A stretch of 64,000 nt of DNA from Phycisphaerae bacterium (GTDB lineage: Bacteria > Planctomycetota > Phycisphaerae > Phycisphaerales > Phycisphaeraceae): NCBI GenBank assembly GCA_030426385.1, contig JAUHYI010000001.1, positions 1-64,000 on the forward strand, read 5' to 3'. The notes under the pieces are model-generated. The model was given only the letters and a program-made list of their open reading frames with translations. It had not been told where the DNA came from and ran no database searches. Each line of letters begins with the position of its first letter. The stretch's first letter is position 1. Positions 25,501 through 35,216 of the stretch are shown one piece after another. The position numbers and the translations under genes were made by a program.

Positions 25501-26526
25501 TTAGCGCCGACGCGAAACCAGCCCTAAACCAAGGGCAAGAAGCATGGCTGACGCTGGCTCTGGTACAGGAACGATACTTCCTACACGAAAGCCCACGTTG
25601 CCGTTTTCAGTGATCGGATCAAGTTGCGATCGAAACGACACGGCCAGATTACCCGCGCCGCTGCTCCAGCCACCACCACGCAAACCACGATCAGAACCGA
25701 TCAACGCCTCGTTCCATTCCGACACATTGCCATTAAGATCGAAGACACCATACGGGCTATCCGCATCAGTATAAGCGCCGACTTCCGTAAATGGACTCAC
25801 AGCACCAGGAAACGCGGTGCTACCGGTCGCAGCATAGCCGTCATTAAACCCATTGCCATTGTTACCGTCATCGTTGTAGTAGTTGACACCTGTTGCATCA
25901 TCACCGGGCTGATCACTCGCAGGCAGATCATTGCTGGTGGTGGCATAGGTGTAATAAAAACCATCTACAGTTTCACCCCAGTGATACGCCGCTTTGTACC
26001 ATTCATCTTCGCTCGTGATGAAATGTGTCGCACCGGTGTCCCGAGAAATTGCACTAGGGTCGGTTTCAAGTAACGACATGTCGTACGCACCCGCTTCAGT
26101 GGAACCAGTGCCCTGCCCGTTGTGAAGCCAATTCGAAAACCGGGCTGCGTCGTACCATGACACGTACGTCACAGGCGTGTTACCACGGCCAGTCTGCACG
26201 ACATACTTACTACCATCAGCATTGCCCGCCTGGAACTCGATCCCTCCAAAGTTCCCCGTCATGTCACCGTTGTAAAGCGACAAGGTATTCGCACCGGTTG
26301 CGTCAACCGCATTGAGAAACTCAGCGTATTGCGTGTTGGTCACCTCGTGCTTGCTGATGCGATACTCATAGGCAACCGCTCCATATCCGAACCCTGATGC
26401 CCCATTCCCTACATTGCCCACCGTGGCCCAATCGAACGTCACCTCCGCCTGCACAGCACCGGGCGCCAACAAAACGGTCGCCACTAAGCCCGCCGCCGCC
26501 GAAACCATGAAGTCTGATATGCGCAT
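25501..26526 (-). CDS. SUMF1/FGE-fold PEP-CTERM surface protein without cysteines
   Basis: Exported protein of 341 residues: a Sec signal peptide ending at 'GAVQA', a formylglycine-generating-enzyme (SUMF1) type domain with 'ISKHEVTNTQYAEFLNAV', 'VSWYDAARFSNWL', 'DLNGNVSEWNE' and 'RGLRGGGW', and a PEP-CTERM tail ('VPVPEPAS', hydrophobic helix, 'SRRR'). No cysteine occurs in the mature chain, so the two catalytic cysteines of true FGE are absent and sulfatase activation is excluded. A C-type-lectin-like binding or structural role is more likely. ATG 26526 is preferred over 26559 because GGAGG lies 8 bases upstream. It has its own promoter and terminator. Confidence 0.85.
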   Translation of the reverse strand: MRISDFMVSAAAGLVATVLLAPGAVQAEVTFDWATVGNVGNGASGFGYGAVAYEYRISKHEVTNTQYAEFLNAVDATGANTLSLYNGDMTGNFGGIEFQAGNADGSKYVVQTGRGNTPVTYVSWYDAARFSNWLHNGQGTGSTEAGAYDMSLLETDPSAISRDTGATHFITSEDEWYKAAYHWGETVDGFYYTYATTSNDLPASDQPGDDATGVNYYNDDGNNGNGFNDGYAATGSTAFPGAVSPFTEVGAYTDADSPYGVFDLNGNVSEWNEALIGSDRGLRGGGWSSGAGNLAVSFRSQLDPITENGNVGFRVGSIVPVPEPASAMLLALGLGLVSRRR

Positions 26527-26867
26527 GTGTTTTTCCTCCAAAGATGTGTATCCAGCCAATTAAGTAGACAGTCTATTAAACCGTCTATTATTGCGGCGCC
26601 GAACGCTTATGTCAAGAAAAATTTCTGCCCGAATACCCGCTTTTCACAAGCTAGCGCAAATCCCATAAAAACACATAAACCACTACATAAAAACATATTA
26701 CGACACCAATATGCCCTGCGATGGTACACGCCATCCAAAGCTGGCTTCGTATAACACACAAGTTTGTTTTCAAAATCGCCCACAACCACCGATCAGCCAA
26801 CTCGTTTAGCTCTCGTTGACCGCTGAATCTTCCACCCACTGCCCCAACCCTCACAAGGATGCGACAT
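26527..26867 (-). promoter_or_regulatory. 341-bp intergenic region with promoter and palindromic operator of the SUMF1-like gene
   Basis: No gene is seen. On the reverse strand TTGACA (26615-26610) and AATAAT (26592-26587) are 17 bases apart, a strong sigma-70 promoter. Just downstream lies the palindrome TAGAC-A-GTCTA at 26565-26575, and another GTCTA half-site at 26583-26587 within the -10, giving three regularly placed half-sites. This is a good operator candidate for an unidentified regulator. The stretch 26640-26867, after the dehydratase stop, holds nothing recognisable. Confidence 0.55.
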
Positions 26868-28025
26868 TCAGGCCGATATGGTGATACTGTTTTTGGCGTA
26901 TCTCTGGAGCTGCTCGCGATCCAAATCCACCCCCAACCCTGACCGCACCGGCAAGGGCAACGCACCATCCCGATACGGCCAATCCCAATCAGTCAGATGG
27001 TGCTCACGCACGATTGGTCCGACAAGATCTGAAGGCCAAACACAAGCTGGTGCAGCCGCCGCCGCATGTAGCCTCATTGCCTGCGCCACGCCCAGCTCAA
27101 TGCCCGAACCGTGCCAACAAGGCACCCCGATCGCTTCAAGCGCATGGGCCTGTTGCAGGAACCCCCAACTAAGACCGCCCGACGCGTTGAAACCATCGCA
27201 CACACATTCCTGCAAACCACGTTTAAAACTAATCGCATCTCGAGCATGCCAGATTAACGGCAAACCAAAAGTTTCACGAACACGTCGCCATAGTGCCGGT
27301 TCGTCTTGAGGGAATGGATCTTCGATTTTGACGTTGGCATGCGTATCCACCAACTGATTCAAAATCGGCCAGACATGCGAAGGCGTAAGCCACTGAAACA
27401 TTGGGTCAATGGTGATACTGAATTGATCACCAGCCACACGCCGGATAGTTTCAATCTGTTCGAGCACAGGGTCGCCGAGACGGCTTTTCATTTTGATGCC
27501 ATGAAACCCACGAGCCAGCGCCTTCTCAATCGTAACCGCCAGGTCTTGTGGCGTCTGCCGACTACACCAATAATCAACAGGCACAACCGAGCGAACAGGA
27601 CCACCCAACAAGTCAACCACGCGACAGCTCAATCGACGACCGGCCGCATCAAGAAGCGCCGTCTCCAGCGCACCGCCCAAGGCACTGCTTGATACGTAAG
27701 CTGGCAACGGCATGAGCGCATCCAACCCCCAATTCGGTTTGGGATGCCAGGCCTCGGGCTGTTGCGCGGGCGACAATCCTGCGAAGGTGCAACCGATGAG
27801 CTTTTGCATATCATCCTGCACTTGTTTGAGCGTGATTTCCCGACTCACTTCACCCAAACCCCTGACACCATCGGCAAAAACAAATTCCATAAGCACGATG
27901 GGTAAATGATGCCAGGGAACGCCGTCCATACTGGGCCCAAGCGATTCGCTGTCAACGGCACCAGGACGCGCCGGGACCACAACTTCCCACGCATGGATCG
28001 CCTGGATCGTATTCGCTTTATCCAT
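26868..28025 (-). CDS. enolase-superfamily (mandelate racemase/muconate lactonizing) sugar-acid dehydratase-like protein
   Basis: Predicted (beta/alpha)7-beta barrel enzyme of 385 residues. The K178-x-K180 base pair in 'GIKMKSR' and metal ligands D207 ('ITIDPM') and E235 ('VKIEDPF') are present; 'WHARDA' and 'CWHGSGIELG' follow where further ligands and the second base lie. Members abstract a proton alpha to a carboxylate, as in dehydration of aldonates. The exact acid cannot be named. ATG 28025 overlaps the SDR stop by 8 bases; a GTG at 28037 would add four residues. As the last gene of the run from LacI (36299) it would supply a 2-keto-3-deoxy acid. Confidence 0.83.
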   Translation of the reverse strand: MDKANTIQAIHAWEVVVPARPGAVDSESLGPSMDGVPWHHLPIVLMEFVFADGVRGLGEVSREITLKQVQDDMQKLIGCTFAGLSPAQQPEAWHPKPNWGLDALMPLPAYVSSSALGGALETALLDAAGRRLSCRVVDLLGGPVRSVVPVDYWCSRQTPQDLAVTIEKALARGFHGIKMKSRLGDPVLEQIETIRRVAGDQFSITIDPMFQWLTPSHVWPILNQLVDTHANVKIEDPFPQDEPALWRRVRETFGLPLIWHARDAISFKRGLQECVCDGFNASGGLSWGFLQQAHALEAIGVPCWHGSGIELGVAQAMRLHAAAAAPACVWPSDLVGPIVREHHLTDWDWPYRDGALPLPVRSGLGVDLDREQLQRYAKNSITISA

Positions 28026-28923
28026 GAGCCAACTCACTTATCTGGCGACGAATCGCCGCAATTTTATGGCCAACACCCAGTCGGCGCGGATCACCAATCG
28101 GCCTGAGATCAACGGACAATCCGCCGTCCACCGCAAGGGTAGTGCCGGTCATCATTCGTGAAGCATCCGAAAGTAAAAAGACAATGGGTTCTGCAATATC
28201 CTCGGCAACAGCCGCTTGAGGCCACGGTGCCGAAGCGGTGTTGATTTCTCGCACAACTTCCGCTTCGAGGCGAGAAAAATCATCCCATTGATCGCAAGGT
28301 GGCAAAGAACTGTAAGTCAACACATAACCCAAAGCCACCGCATTGACCCGAATGTGATGTTCGGCCAACTCAACAGCCAAGGCACGCGTGAGCCCTTCGA
28401 GTCCTGCCTTGGAACTGGTGTAAGCGGCCTGTTCAAACGTCGTCTGGTGCGCGGTGATCGAACTGACGTTAACAATACTACCGCGACGATTTTTTTTGAA
28501 ATGCGGCAAGAGCAACTTCGCAGATCGCCAAGCAGCGAGCGTATTAACTTGCCATGCTTGATAAAATTGCTCTTCAGTTGAATCCTCAAACGGACATCCC
28601 GGGTTACACATTGCGTTATTTACCCAACCATCAATACGCCCAAAGTGATCAGTGCAAAGCGTGATCGCCTTTTCAACAGACGCCCCATCAGCGACATCCA
28701 ACAACTGACAGAGAAGACGATCAGCACACGAAGTGTGATGCGATGCCAGGACGGATAACGCATTGGCATCTCGATCCATAGCTAATACTGAAGCGCCGCA
28801 ATGCAGCAACTGCGCAACGATCGCAGCACCAATCCCCTTCGCGCCACCGGTGACGCCAAACACGCGTCCTACAAAAGCACGCTCACAAAACGTATGGCCC
28901 GGCTTAAGCCCATCATCAGGCAT
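28018..28923 (-). CDS. short-chain dehydrogenase/reductase (SDR)
   Basis: NAD(P)-dependent SDR of 301 residues, somewhat longer than usual because of about 20 extra residues at each end. Cofactor motif 'GVTGGAKGIGAAIV' near residue 24, 'NNAMCNPG' in place of the classic N-N-A-G, catalytic Ser in 'NVSSITAH' and Y-x-x-x-K in 'YTSSKAGL', and the C-terminal 'GTTLAVDGG'. GGAG lies 8 bases before the ATG. Set in a run of glycosidase, Gfo dehydrogenase, esterase and enolase-type dehydratase, it probably oxidises a sugar to its lactone; this is inference. Confidence 0.88.
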   Translation of the reverse strand: MPDDGLKPGHTFCERAFVGRVFGVTGGAKGIGAAIVAQLLHCGASVLAMDRDANALSVLASHHTSCADRLLCQLLDVADGASVEKAITLCTDHFGRIDGWVNNAMCNPGCPFEDSTEEQFYQAWQVNTLAAWRSAKLLLPHFKKNRRGSIVNVSSITAHQTTFEQAAYTSSKAGLEGLTRALAVELAEHHIRVNAVALGYVLTYSSLPPCDQWDDFSRLEAEVVREINTASAPWPQAAVAEDIAEPIVFLLSDASRMMTGTTLAVDGGLSVDLRPIGDPRRLGVGHKIAAIRRQISELAHG

Positions 28924-29055
28924 CGGTACAACTCCAGTTGATTACGCCCACGTTGTTGATCCTATGGGCCCTATCGACCACGCGAACCAAACCGGACATA
29001 CCAAACCCATTGGTCGCCATCGTTTTTAGCATTGCCCGTCGGATCATTGTCAGCA

Positions 29056-30069
29056 TCATCCCAACCATGTTTCCAGCCATGCATAAGCAAGCTGAGTAGA
29101 ATGATGGAATAACCCATGCCCGGCGTTATGCATGTAGTTCGCAAACTTTTCGGGACAACCGTAGAGCTTGTAAACCTCATGAATTTTCAAAAACATCGAA
29201 GGCAAACAATCCTGCCCATCAAAGGCTGGCTCATCTAACGTCGAAATATCAAGAAAAGCCCTGGGCGCAACGCCTGCGATGATTTCATGAAAATCAACCG
29301 GAGCAGATTTCCCTTGCAGGAACAATGCACGAAGCATCGGAAAATATATGTACCACTCGTCGCGCGACCATAGCATGCGACCCGAATTACCACGGAACGA
29401 AGTGTTGCCACAATTCGCCACCGCACACCGAATTCGCGAGTCATAAAAAGCCAGAAAACTCGCTCCATGCCCACCCAGTGAATGCCCCATACAACCGATT
29501 CGCTGCGCATCCACTTCATCCATGTCGCACAAAATGTCTAATGCGATTTGCGCCTCCCACAAACTTTTGCCAACCGCAGACCAATTCGGAAAACGTCGAT
29601 AAAACTCACTGGTATCGAACGCGCCTTCGCCTGGAATCCGCTTGCCTGCGTTGAAGTGATCCGCACAAAAAGTAACAAATCCACGATGGGCAAGCTCTTT
29701 CCCATAGGCCAAACTTGCCGAATCATCTGTGACGCCCATGATCACTTCACGATCATGGGGCGCAGTTTGTTGAAGACACAAAACCGCTGGAGCCTCGGCG
29801 ACTAAACTCGTAGGTATGTGAATGTATGCATGCGCACGCTCATTATCGTGAACTGAAAATTCGATTTCACGACGCACGAAATTATCACAGAATATTTCCG
29901 AACAAATCGTCACGTTCGGCGAAGGCCTAGCACCACAAGGCCCAGCACCCAGCATCAATTCAAACCGACGGCGAATATCCCTGCTCTTTGATTCCCATTC
30001 AGTGACAGCCTCTATTGCATTGCCTGTACTTGTGAATAGCAAATCATCAAAAAGGTTATCAGGAGGCAT
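29056..30069 (-). CDS. alpha/beta-hydrolase (esterase / dienelactone hydrolase-like)
   Basis: Serine hydrolase of about 337 residues without a signal peptide. The nucleophile elbow is 'GHSLGG', and the late 'NAGHGLFHHS' supplies the catalytic His. An insert around 'GNTSFRGNSGRMLWSRDEWY' is shortened here to 'RGNSGRMLWSRDEWY'. The family includes carbohydrate acetyl esterases and lactone hydrolases, so deacylation of sugar or opening of a lactone are both possible. Start is uncertain: GTG 30081 overlaps the Gfo stop by 4 bases, while ATG 30069 has GGAG about 11 bases upstream. It lies in the LacI-headed reverse-strand run, between a Gfo oxidoreductase and an SDR. Confidence 0.78.
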   Translation of the reverse strand: MPPDNLFDDLLFTSTGNAIEAVTEWESKSRDIRRRFELMLGAGPCGARPSPNVTICSEIFCDNFVRREIEFSVHDNERAHAYIHIPTSLVAEAPAVLCLQQTAPHDREVIMGVTDDSASLAYGKELAHRGFVTFCADHFNAGKRIPGEGAFDTSEFYRRFPNWSAVGKSLWEAQIALDILCDMDEVDAQRIGCMGHSLGGHGASFLAFYDSRIRCAVANCGNTSFRGNSGRMLWSRDEWYIYFPMLRALFLQGKSAPVDFHEIIAGVAPRAFLDISTLDEPAFDGQDCLPSMFLKIHEVYKLYGCPEKFANYMHNAGHGLFHHSTQLAYAWLETWLG

Positions 30070-30077
30070 CAACGTAT

Positions 30078-31130
30078 TCACTCCAAACTTTGCGAGGAAT
30101 GAGCATGAACCATCGGCGATGCTTGACGATTCGCTACCGCACTGGCATTGGCACGTTCGACAAATAACTGTGCCGCCAAACCGTCCTCACCAAGAGCGAG
30201 AAGCCCATCATGTGGCAAGCCTTCAATCCTGGCGACAAACTCCCGCAATACCTTGGGAATGATTCGCTCATGTAAAACCTGCTCGTAAACGTGATTCTCC
30301 GACAGATTCCGGCTGGCCAGTTCCACATGGATTTTTCGATCTGTTCCCTCAACCACATGCAGAATACCTTCAGTGCCGACAATGGTAAAAATTTCCTGAT
30401 AAGCCCACGCCTCAATGTACGCGGTATATGAAAAGCTACTTGTTAAAGAGACGTAAGCACCACGATCAAGCGAGGCAATCACACTGATGTGCGGCGGCAA
30501 CTCGGATGTTTCGCCGAACCACGCCCCTTGCGCCTCAATGCGTTGCCAGTCACCGCCGCCAGCAAAACAACGTGCCAGATCAGCCCGATGAATGCCACAG
30601 TCCAGTGCCCCTGCCACATCCATCAACCGACGGCGCCGAGCCGCCGCTTGACCAAATGCTTTATGGCCATCCCACATCTCATGAATGTGCACTGCCTCAA
30701 CGCGCCCGAGCAAACCTTGACCGATCCACTGATTGGCTTGAATTACCCAATCATAAAAGCGCATTTCAAAATTAACACCTACCACACGATTGGATGCCCG
30801 CGCCGAATCTATAATGCGTTGACATGCACCGCTATCCGTGGCCATCGGTTTTTCACACATGACATGCAGGCCGGACGAAATCGCATCCAGCGCAATGGCC
30901 TCTCGCGCATCTGCCAACGTGGCAATATACACCGCGTCCAAATCACATTCGTGAATCATCTCGCGATGATCGTCAAACGTGCGCACATTCGGCAGATCTA
31001 TCGACTCGAAATTTTCTCGATTCACATCTGAAATGCCGACCAGCTTTAGAAAATCACTGCTGTCACCCAAAGCTGGAATCACCGCCGCTTTGGCATGCGT
31101 ACCACAGCCTATCAGTCCAATGTTCAACAT
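30078..31130 (-). CDS. Gfo/Idh/MocA-family oxidoreductase
   Basis: NAD(P)-dependent sugar dehydrogenase-like protein of 350 residues from ATG 31130 (GTG 31133 is one codon earlier). Rossmann motif 'IGLIGCGTHAKA' at residue 4, the family 'CEKPMATD' with catalytic Lys, and 'ALDCGIHRADLARCF' in the C-terminal alpha/beta domain with the D-x-x-x-H pair. It is therefore a canonical, probably active member. It follows the GH123/DUF4091-like gene after 56 bp and overlaps or abuts the esterase gene, pointing to joint expression. The substrate is unknown; inositols, hexoses and glycosides are all used by this family. Confidence 0.87.
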   Translation of the reverse strand: MLNIGLIGCGTHAKAAVIPALGDSSDFLKLVGISDVNRENFESIDLPNVRTFDDHREMIHECDLDAVYIATLADAREAIALDAISSGLHVMCEKPMATDSGACQRIIDSARASNRVVGVNFEMRFYDWVIQANQWIGQGLLGRVEAVHIHEMWDGHKAFGQAAARRRRLMDVAGALDCGIHRADLARCFAGGGDWQRIEAQGAWFGETSELPPHISVIASLDRGAYVSLTSSFSYTAYIEAWAYQEIFTIVGTEGILHVVEGTDRKIHVELASRNLSENHVYEQVLHERIIPKVLREFVARIEGLPHDGLLALGEDGLAAQLFVERANASAVANRQASPMVHAHSSQSLE

Positions 31131-31186
31131 CACATGTTTACCTGTTTGCTTTGAATGAAAACGTCACAACGGTTCGCTATACATCA

Positions 31187-34100
31187 TTACTTGATGTCAA
31201 CTTCACTCAAACCCATCAAGGTCGGCGTCGTGGCCGCACCACCATTGGCAGCCTGAATGATGCGAATCTTTCGCGTTCGCAATCCGTCGAGTTCAACCAA
31301 CTCCAGTGGTTCGGTCGGCGCATACCACTCGGGCCGACTTGGCACAGGCATCCAATTGTAATCCTCGCTCTGGTAACGCACGCCGATTTTTTCCGGCAAG
31401 GTCGAAAATGTCATCCAGTACAAACGCAATTCGGAAACATCACGCACTTCGCCGAGATCCAGTTCAACCCAGTGATCGGTTCCGCCCGGGCCTGATATCC
31501 ATGCATAATTCGGCTCGAACTTCACTGCCGGCACACAGATACCATCGCTCAGATGACGAGCATCGTAAGGCGTTGACGTACTATCCACCGTAATCTCCGG
31601 AATGATCGTCGCTGATCCACTCCAGATACGGCCCCCTTCACCTGCCAACTCCACCAGACAACGATTAACGCGCCCCGATATTTCAGGCAAGACAATTTCA
31701 GATTGTCCCGAAGCCACCGCTTGCGACATGGTTCGCCAAGGCAAACGACCATCAACCAGATAGCGAAGATGAAGCTGACCACCTTCAGGTGCGTTGACAG
31801 AGACACTGGTTGTGCCTGTCGTTTCAACCATCGATGCTTTGACATTGATTGCATCAGGCAACATCGCCGCAATACGATCAACCGCTTGTTCACGCAACAC
31901 ATCGACACGATCCGCAGGAATGCCTGGATCGATCTGCGTTTCATAACCTTTTTCACGAGGCGCCATCGCCAAGGCCTGATCGTACGCTTCAGCGATGAAC
32001 GCTTGAGCCTGTGTCGACTTGCCAGCCCGATCAGCCACACGTTGTAGCGCATCGAGAACACGGTAATCTTCCTGCCCCGCACGGATAGCCAAGTATCGCC
32101 GTGATACCACCATGCCTTCGCCGTCTGCCGCTGGGTACACCAGATTCTGCGCCTCCACACCTTGCCAAGCTTTATAGGCACGATCATGGCTTGTGTTGAA
32201 CCAGGAATAATGCCCCCATCCAACCTGGTTATATTTGCGACACATCCATGGCATCAATCGGTAATACGCAATCGGATGGAATGTTTCACCGTAAGCCATG
32301 CAATCATAGGTCCACAGCGTGACGCCCAGCGACTGAACAAACGCCATGTTTTCCGGGCTGCATGCTGAAACGATCGGCCCGACAATATCATGAGCCATGG
32401 CGTTTTGCTTCCAGGCCTCGTTCTGGACCACACCACTGCCATAAAACTGCGTCAACATCTTCGGCTCAACTTGTTTAGTCCATTGCGCCATCGCGGTGCC
32501 TGCCGCATAATCAGATGGCTGCGGTTCGTCGTATGTCTCCATAATCAATCGCTCGGGCCCAACACCTAACGTTGCAAAATGCTCGACGATCGCGGCGACC
32601 CATTCTTTGAACGCGCGTTCGAATCGCTTGTCCTCTAACGTTAATTCCCACCCCTTTAAGCGGCTGATCTTTCGCCGCATGTCTTCACCACTGAGGAACA
32701 AGAACTGGGCATCAGGCACAATCTCCAGCATTCTGCGAACATCGATATCGGTTCGCGAAAAATCGGAACGCAATAATTTACCGGCATCATCAAACGTGAC
32801 GTCAATCTCCGCTGTAATCACATCAAATGTGTTCACTCCCAAGTCGATCATCGCCTGCTCGGCATAATCCATACTTCCAAAGCATTCAAGCACGCGAATT
32901 TCAGAGGCCAGCGGCATCAGTGCCTCAGGCAATACCGTCAGGTCAATCTCAATCGTTCGCTGACTGTCAGCATCCAACAATGATTCGACATCGATTGAGG
33001 CCGTGTACTCGCCCGGCGGCAGATCCGACGTATCCACGGAAAATACCAATTGATTAATGCGACCCGAAGCGATCGGCGTGATGCCAGCATTGTTTATTTC
33101 CGGCAACGGATCCGTGAACGCACTCACAATATTCTGATCACCGCGAATCATCGGCACCGCGTAGACTTTCAGCCATTTGGGGCCAGTAAGTTTCAATCCT
33201 AAACGCTCGTTATACAAAACCGAAGGCGTTAATTTCATGCCATAATCATTGCCACTCAGCGATGCGACATTCAAGGCAATATCACGATGCTCGCCACGCA
33301 AACAGGTCATCGACAATTTCAATTGATCATCAAAAGAATCCGGCAAACGGACTTCCGACAATGGAACGTGAGCTGGGCCTGTCCAGATCAACGTGCGCAC
33401 CAAGGCCAATTCGCCAAGTGCTTCATCAATACGCTTACCAAGGTTCGCCCTGGTTTGATCTGACAAGGTGGTGTAAGCCAACAATTGCTTGCGTAACAGG
33501 CTGGCTTGCTTACGTACACCCGACAAACGCGACTTCAAATCCCCGATCGAATCCGATGCAGGCAACTTTTCCAGGGCATCTTCAGCCGCAAATATCTGTC
33601 GCGCCAATGTCCGCAGTTTTGCCAATGCATCTCGAGCATGCCCCGCGTACATCGCTTCAAAATCTGTCGCCTGACTGCCTTCTTCAACCTGCACTTCATC
33701 AATCCAGACGCTGCCAGCATTGTTCGGCGGCCAGTGAATCACAATGTTATAGATGGGATCACCATTGGCATGAAGCTTTGTCTCCGGCGCGACAAACGTT
33801 TTGCTCACGCGCGTCCAACCTGATGTTGTGGCTGGTGGTTCCAATGGAATCGATTTTGATGTCCATGAATAATCCGTCAGGATCAACGCGCCAGCTTGAC
33901 GTTTGGCTTCGGAAATTCCTTCAGATTTAATCATCGCCGAAAAGGTATAGGTCTTACCCACCTCAAGCGGAATATTGTATTGATAGTAATAGTAATTCTG
34001 CTCTGTATTCTTGTCCCCCATATGAAATACCGCGCCATCACGGGACGAATCTTCGGTGGTGATTTTGCCACCTTTATACACAAACCATGTCCATCCTTTT

Positions 34101-34270
34101 CCCTGGTTTTCAAACGAACCATCCTGCACATAGTTTTTGTCGGGTATGGGGATATCTCCAAGCCACGCATCAGCCGCTGCGTCAGTCTCCGCACCAAACG
34201 CCCGTGACACACCGCATAGCGCCAACATACATACAACAACCAGAATCCAATGTAAGCGATCAATAAGCAT
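31187..34270 (-). CDS. large secreted GH123/DUF4091-like glycoside hydrolase with carbohydrate-binding domains
   Basis: Exported protein of 1027 residues from ATG 34270 (GGAG 9 bases upstream); GTG 34306 and ATG 34285 are alternatives. A hydrophobic signal ends near 'SRAFGA'. Order of domains: an N-terminal jelly-roll carbohydrate-binding module (about 35-200, 'GSFENQGKGWTWF'), a short helical linker (about 210-290), beta-sandwiches, a TIM-barrel region (about 420-750) with 'METYDEPQPSDY' carrying a likely acid Glu, then 'RAGQEDYRVLDAL' typical of DUF4091/GH123-type proteins, and a C-terminal discoidin-like sandwich (about 900-1027). GH123 members hydrolyse N-acetylgalactosaminides; activity here is not assured. 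It sits between an H-X9-DG prepilin and a Gfo oxidoreductase. Confidence 0.75.
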   Translation of the reverse strand: MLIDRLHWILVVVCMLALCGVSRAFGAETDAAADAWLGDIPIPDKNYVQDGSFENQGKGWTWFVYKGGKITTEDSSRDGAVFHMGDKNTEQNYYYYQYNIPLEVGKTYTFSAMIKSEGISEAKRQAGALILTDYSWTSKSIPLEPPATTSGWTRVSKTFVAPETKLHANGDPIYNIVIHWPPNNAGSVWIDEVQVEEGSQATDFEAMYAGHARDALAKLRTLARQIFAAEDALEKLPASDSIGDLKSRLSGVRKQASLLRKQLLAYTTLSDQTRANLGKRIDEALGELALVRTLIWTGPAHVPLSEVRLPDSFDDQLKLSMTCLRGEHRDIALNVASLSGNDYGMKLTPSVLYNERLGLKLTGPKWLKVYAVPMIRGDQNIVSAFTDPLPEINNAGITPIASGRINQLVFSVDTSDLPPGEYTASIDVESLLDADSQRTIEIDLTVLPEALMPLASEIRVLECFGSMDYAEQAMIDLGVNTFDVITAEIDVTFDDAGKLLRSDFSRTDIDVRRMLEIVPDAQFLFLSGEDMRRKISRLKGWELTLEDKRFERAFKEWVAAIVEHFATLGVGPERLIMETYDEPQPSDYAAGTAMAQWTKQVEPKMLTQFYGSGVVQNEAWKQNAMAHDIVGPIVSACSPENMAFVQSLGVTLWTYDCMAYGETFHPIAYYRLMPWMCRKYNQVGWGHYSWFNTSHDRAYKAWQGVEAQNLVYPAADGEGMVVSRRYLAIRAGQEDYRVLDALQRVADRAGKSTQAQAFIAEAYDQALAMAPREKGYETQIDPGIPADRVDVLREQAVDRIAAMLPDAINVKASMVETTGTTSVSVNAPEGGQLHLRYLVDGRLPWRTMSQAVASGQSEIVLPEISGRVNRCLVELAGEGGRIWSGSATIIPEITVDSTSTPYDARHLSDGICVPAVKFEPNYAWISGPGGTDHWVELDLGEVRDVSELRLYWMTFSTLPEKIGVRYQSEDYNWMPVPSRPEWYAPTEPLELVELDGLRTRKIRIIQAANGGAATTPTLMGLSEVDIK

Positions 34271-34332
34271 ACGTCGAAACTCCATACGACTAAGAAAAAC
34301 AATCACGCTTAACCATCAAGCCAGTGTTTTAA

Positions 34333-35052
34333 TTACCACCAGTCCTGAGAAATATTGATATAAAATTGAGGCTGCATTTCATCTTTGGATTTCCACGCAG
34401 CATGCCCATCCACGTAGCCTTGATTGGAACCCAGGCTGTGATTATGAGCATCAGGAATTCCATACGTCGGCCACAAAGGACTTTCATCAAAGATGTCTGT
34501 AACTAGCACGCGTTTTGTAATATCGTTCACGCGCTGAATACGTTTAACTGGGTAGGTACCATCTTCATTGCCATCACCTGAGTAGTTATAAAATCTGACC
34601 TCAGGACTATCGACGTCGGGATGCTCACCAAAAACAATGGTGTAGCCGACAAAAACATCTGCCGTTCCATTCCAATAGCTCGCATATTCATCCCATGTTC
34701 GCCATTCCACGCTGGGGCAATACATGATCTGGCCCGATTCCAGGTATGGATCAAACGCCCGACGACTATCACCTGATACTTCCCACAAATAGCAACTCGC
34801 ACCAGGCAGCCAGGTATGCGTGTTGTAAACCGGATACCAGTCATCGCTGTCAAACGCATAGCTGGTGGCGGCCACGGTGATCTGACGAATATTTGATAGA
34901 CAATTCATCCGCTTGCCCTGCTCTCGCGCCTGTCGCAACGCCGGCAAAAGAATGGCAACCATCATCGCAATAATTGATATAACCACGAGCAATTCGATCA
35001 GGGTGAATCCCATCCGGCGGATTCTGACGCTATTTAGCGGTGTATGCGACAA
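34333..35052 (-). CDS. prepilin-type protein with N-terminal methylation motif and H-X9-DG motif
   Basis: Pseudopilin-like protein of 239 residues. The start is probably TTG at 35052, because AGGAG lies exactly 6 bases upstream; TTG 35058 is too close. The leader is 15 residues and basic (R10, R12, R13), with the G15/F16 cleavage site, E20 at position +5 and the hydrophobic helix running to '[11 protein letters not shown]'. Near the C-terminus, a His in '[13 protein letters not shown]' is followed by nine residues and Asp-Gly, the H-X9-DG motif. It lies directly downstream of a LacI regulator and upstream of the GH123-like gene, mirroring the prepilin-lyase pair at 2727-7012. A surface, substrate-linked role is inferred. 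Confidence 0.85.
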   Translation of the reverse strand: MSHTPLNSVRIRRMGFTLIELLVVISIIAMMVAILLPALRQAREQGKRMNCLSNIRQITVAATSYAFDSDDWYPVYNTHTWLPGASCYLWEVSGDSRRAFDPYLESGQIMYCPSVEWRTWDEYASYWNGTADVFVGYTIVFGEHPDVDSPEVRFYNYSGDGNEDGTYPVKRIQRVNDITKRVLVTDIFDESPLWPTYGIPDAHNHSLGSNQGYVDGHAAWKSKDEMQPQFYINISQDWW

Positions 35053-35216
35053 CGACAACTCCTTTGGAAACGATCAGCCTGAAACGAACCTATGCAAAAT
35101 TGGCAAACGTTGGCTGCACGCCAATAACCGCATGCAGAAACACCGAGCAAAAACGGCCATCAATTACTTGTGCCATATCATTTTTAAACCTGCTCGCCAC
35201 CGGCAGACTTATCGCT

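Noticed and set aside
28924-29055. Gap inside the LacI-headed run as a possible small gene or terminator
   Set aside because: Only a GGGCCC palindrome and weak pairings are seen; no gene and no T-tract.
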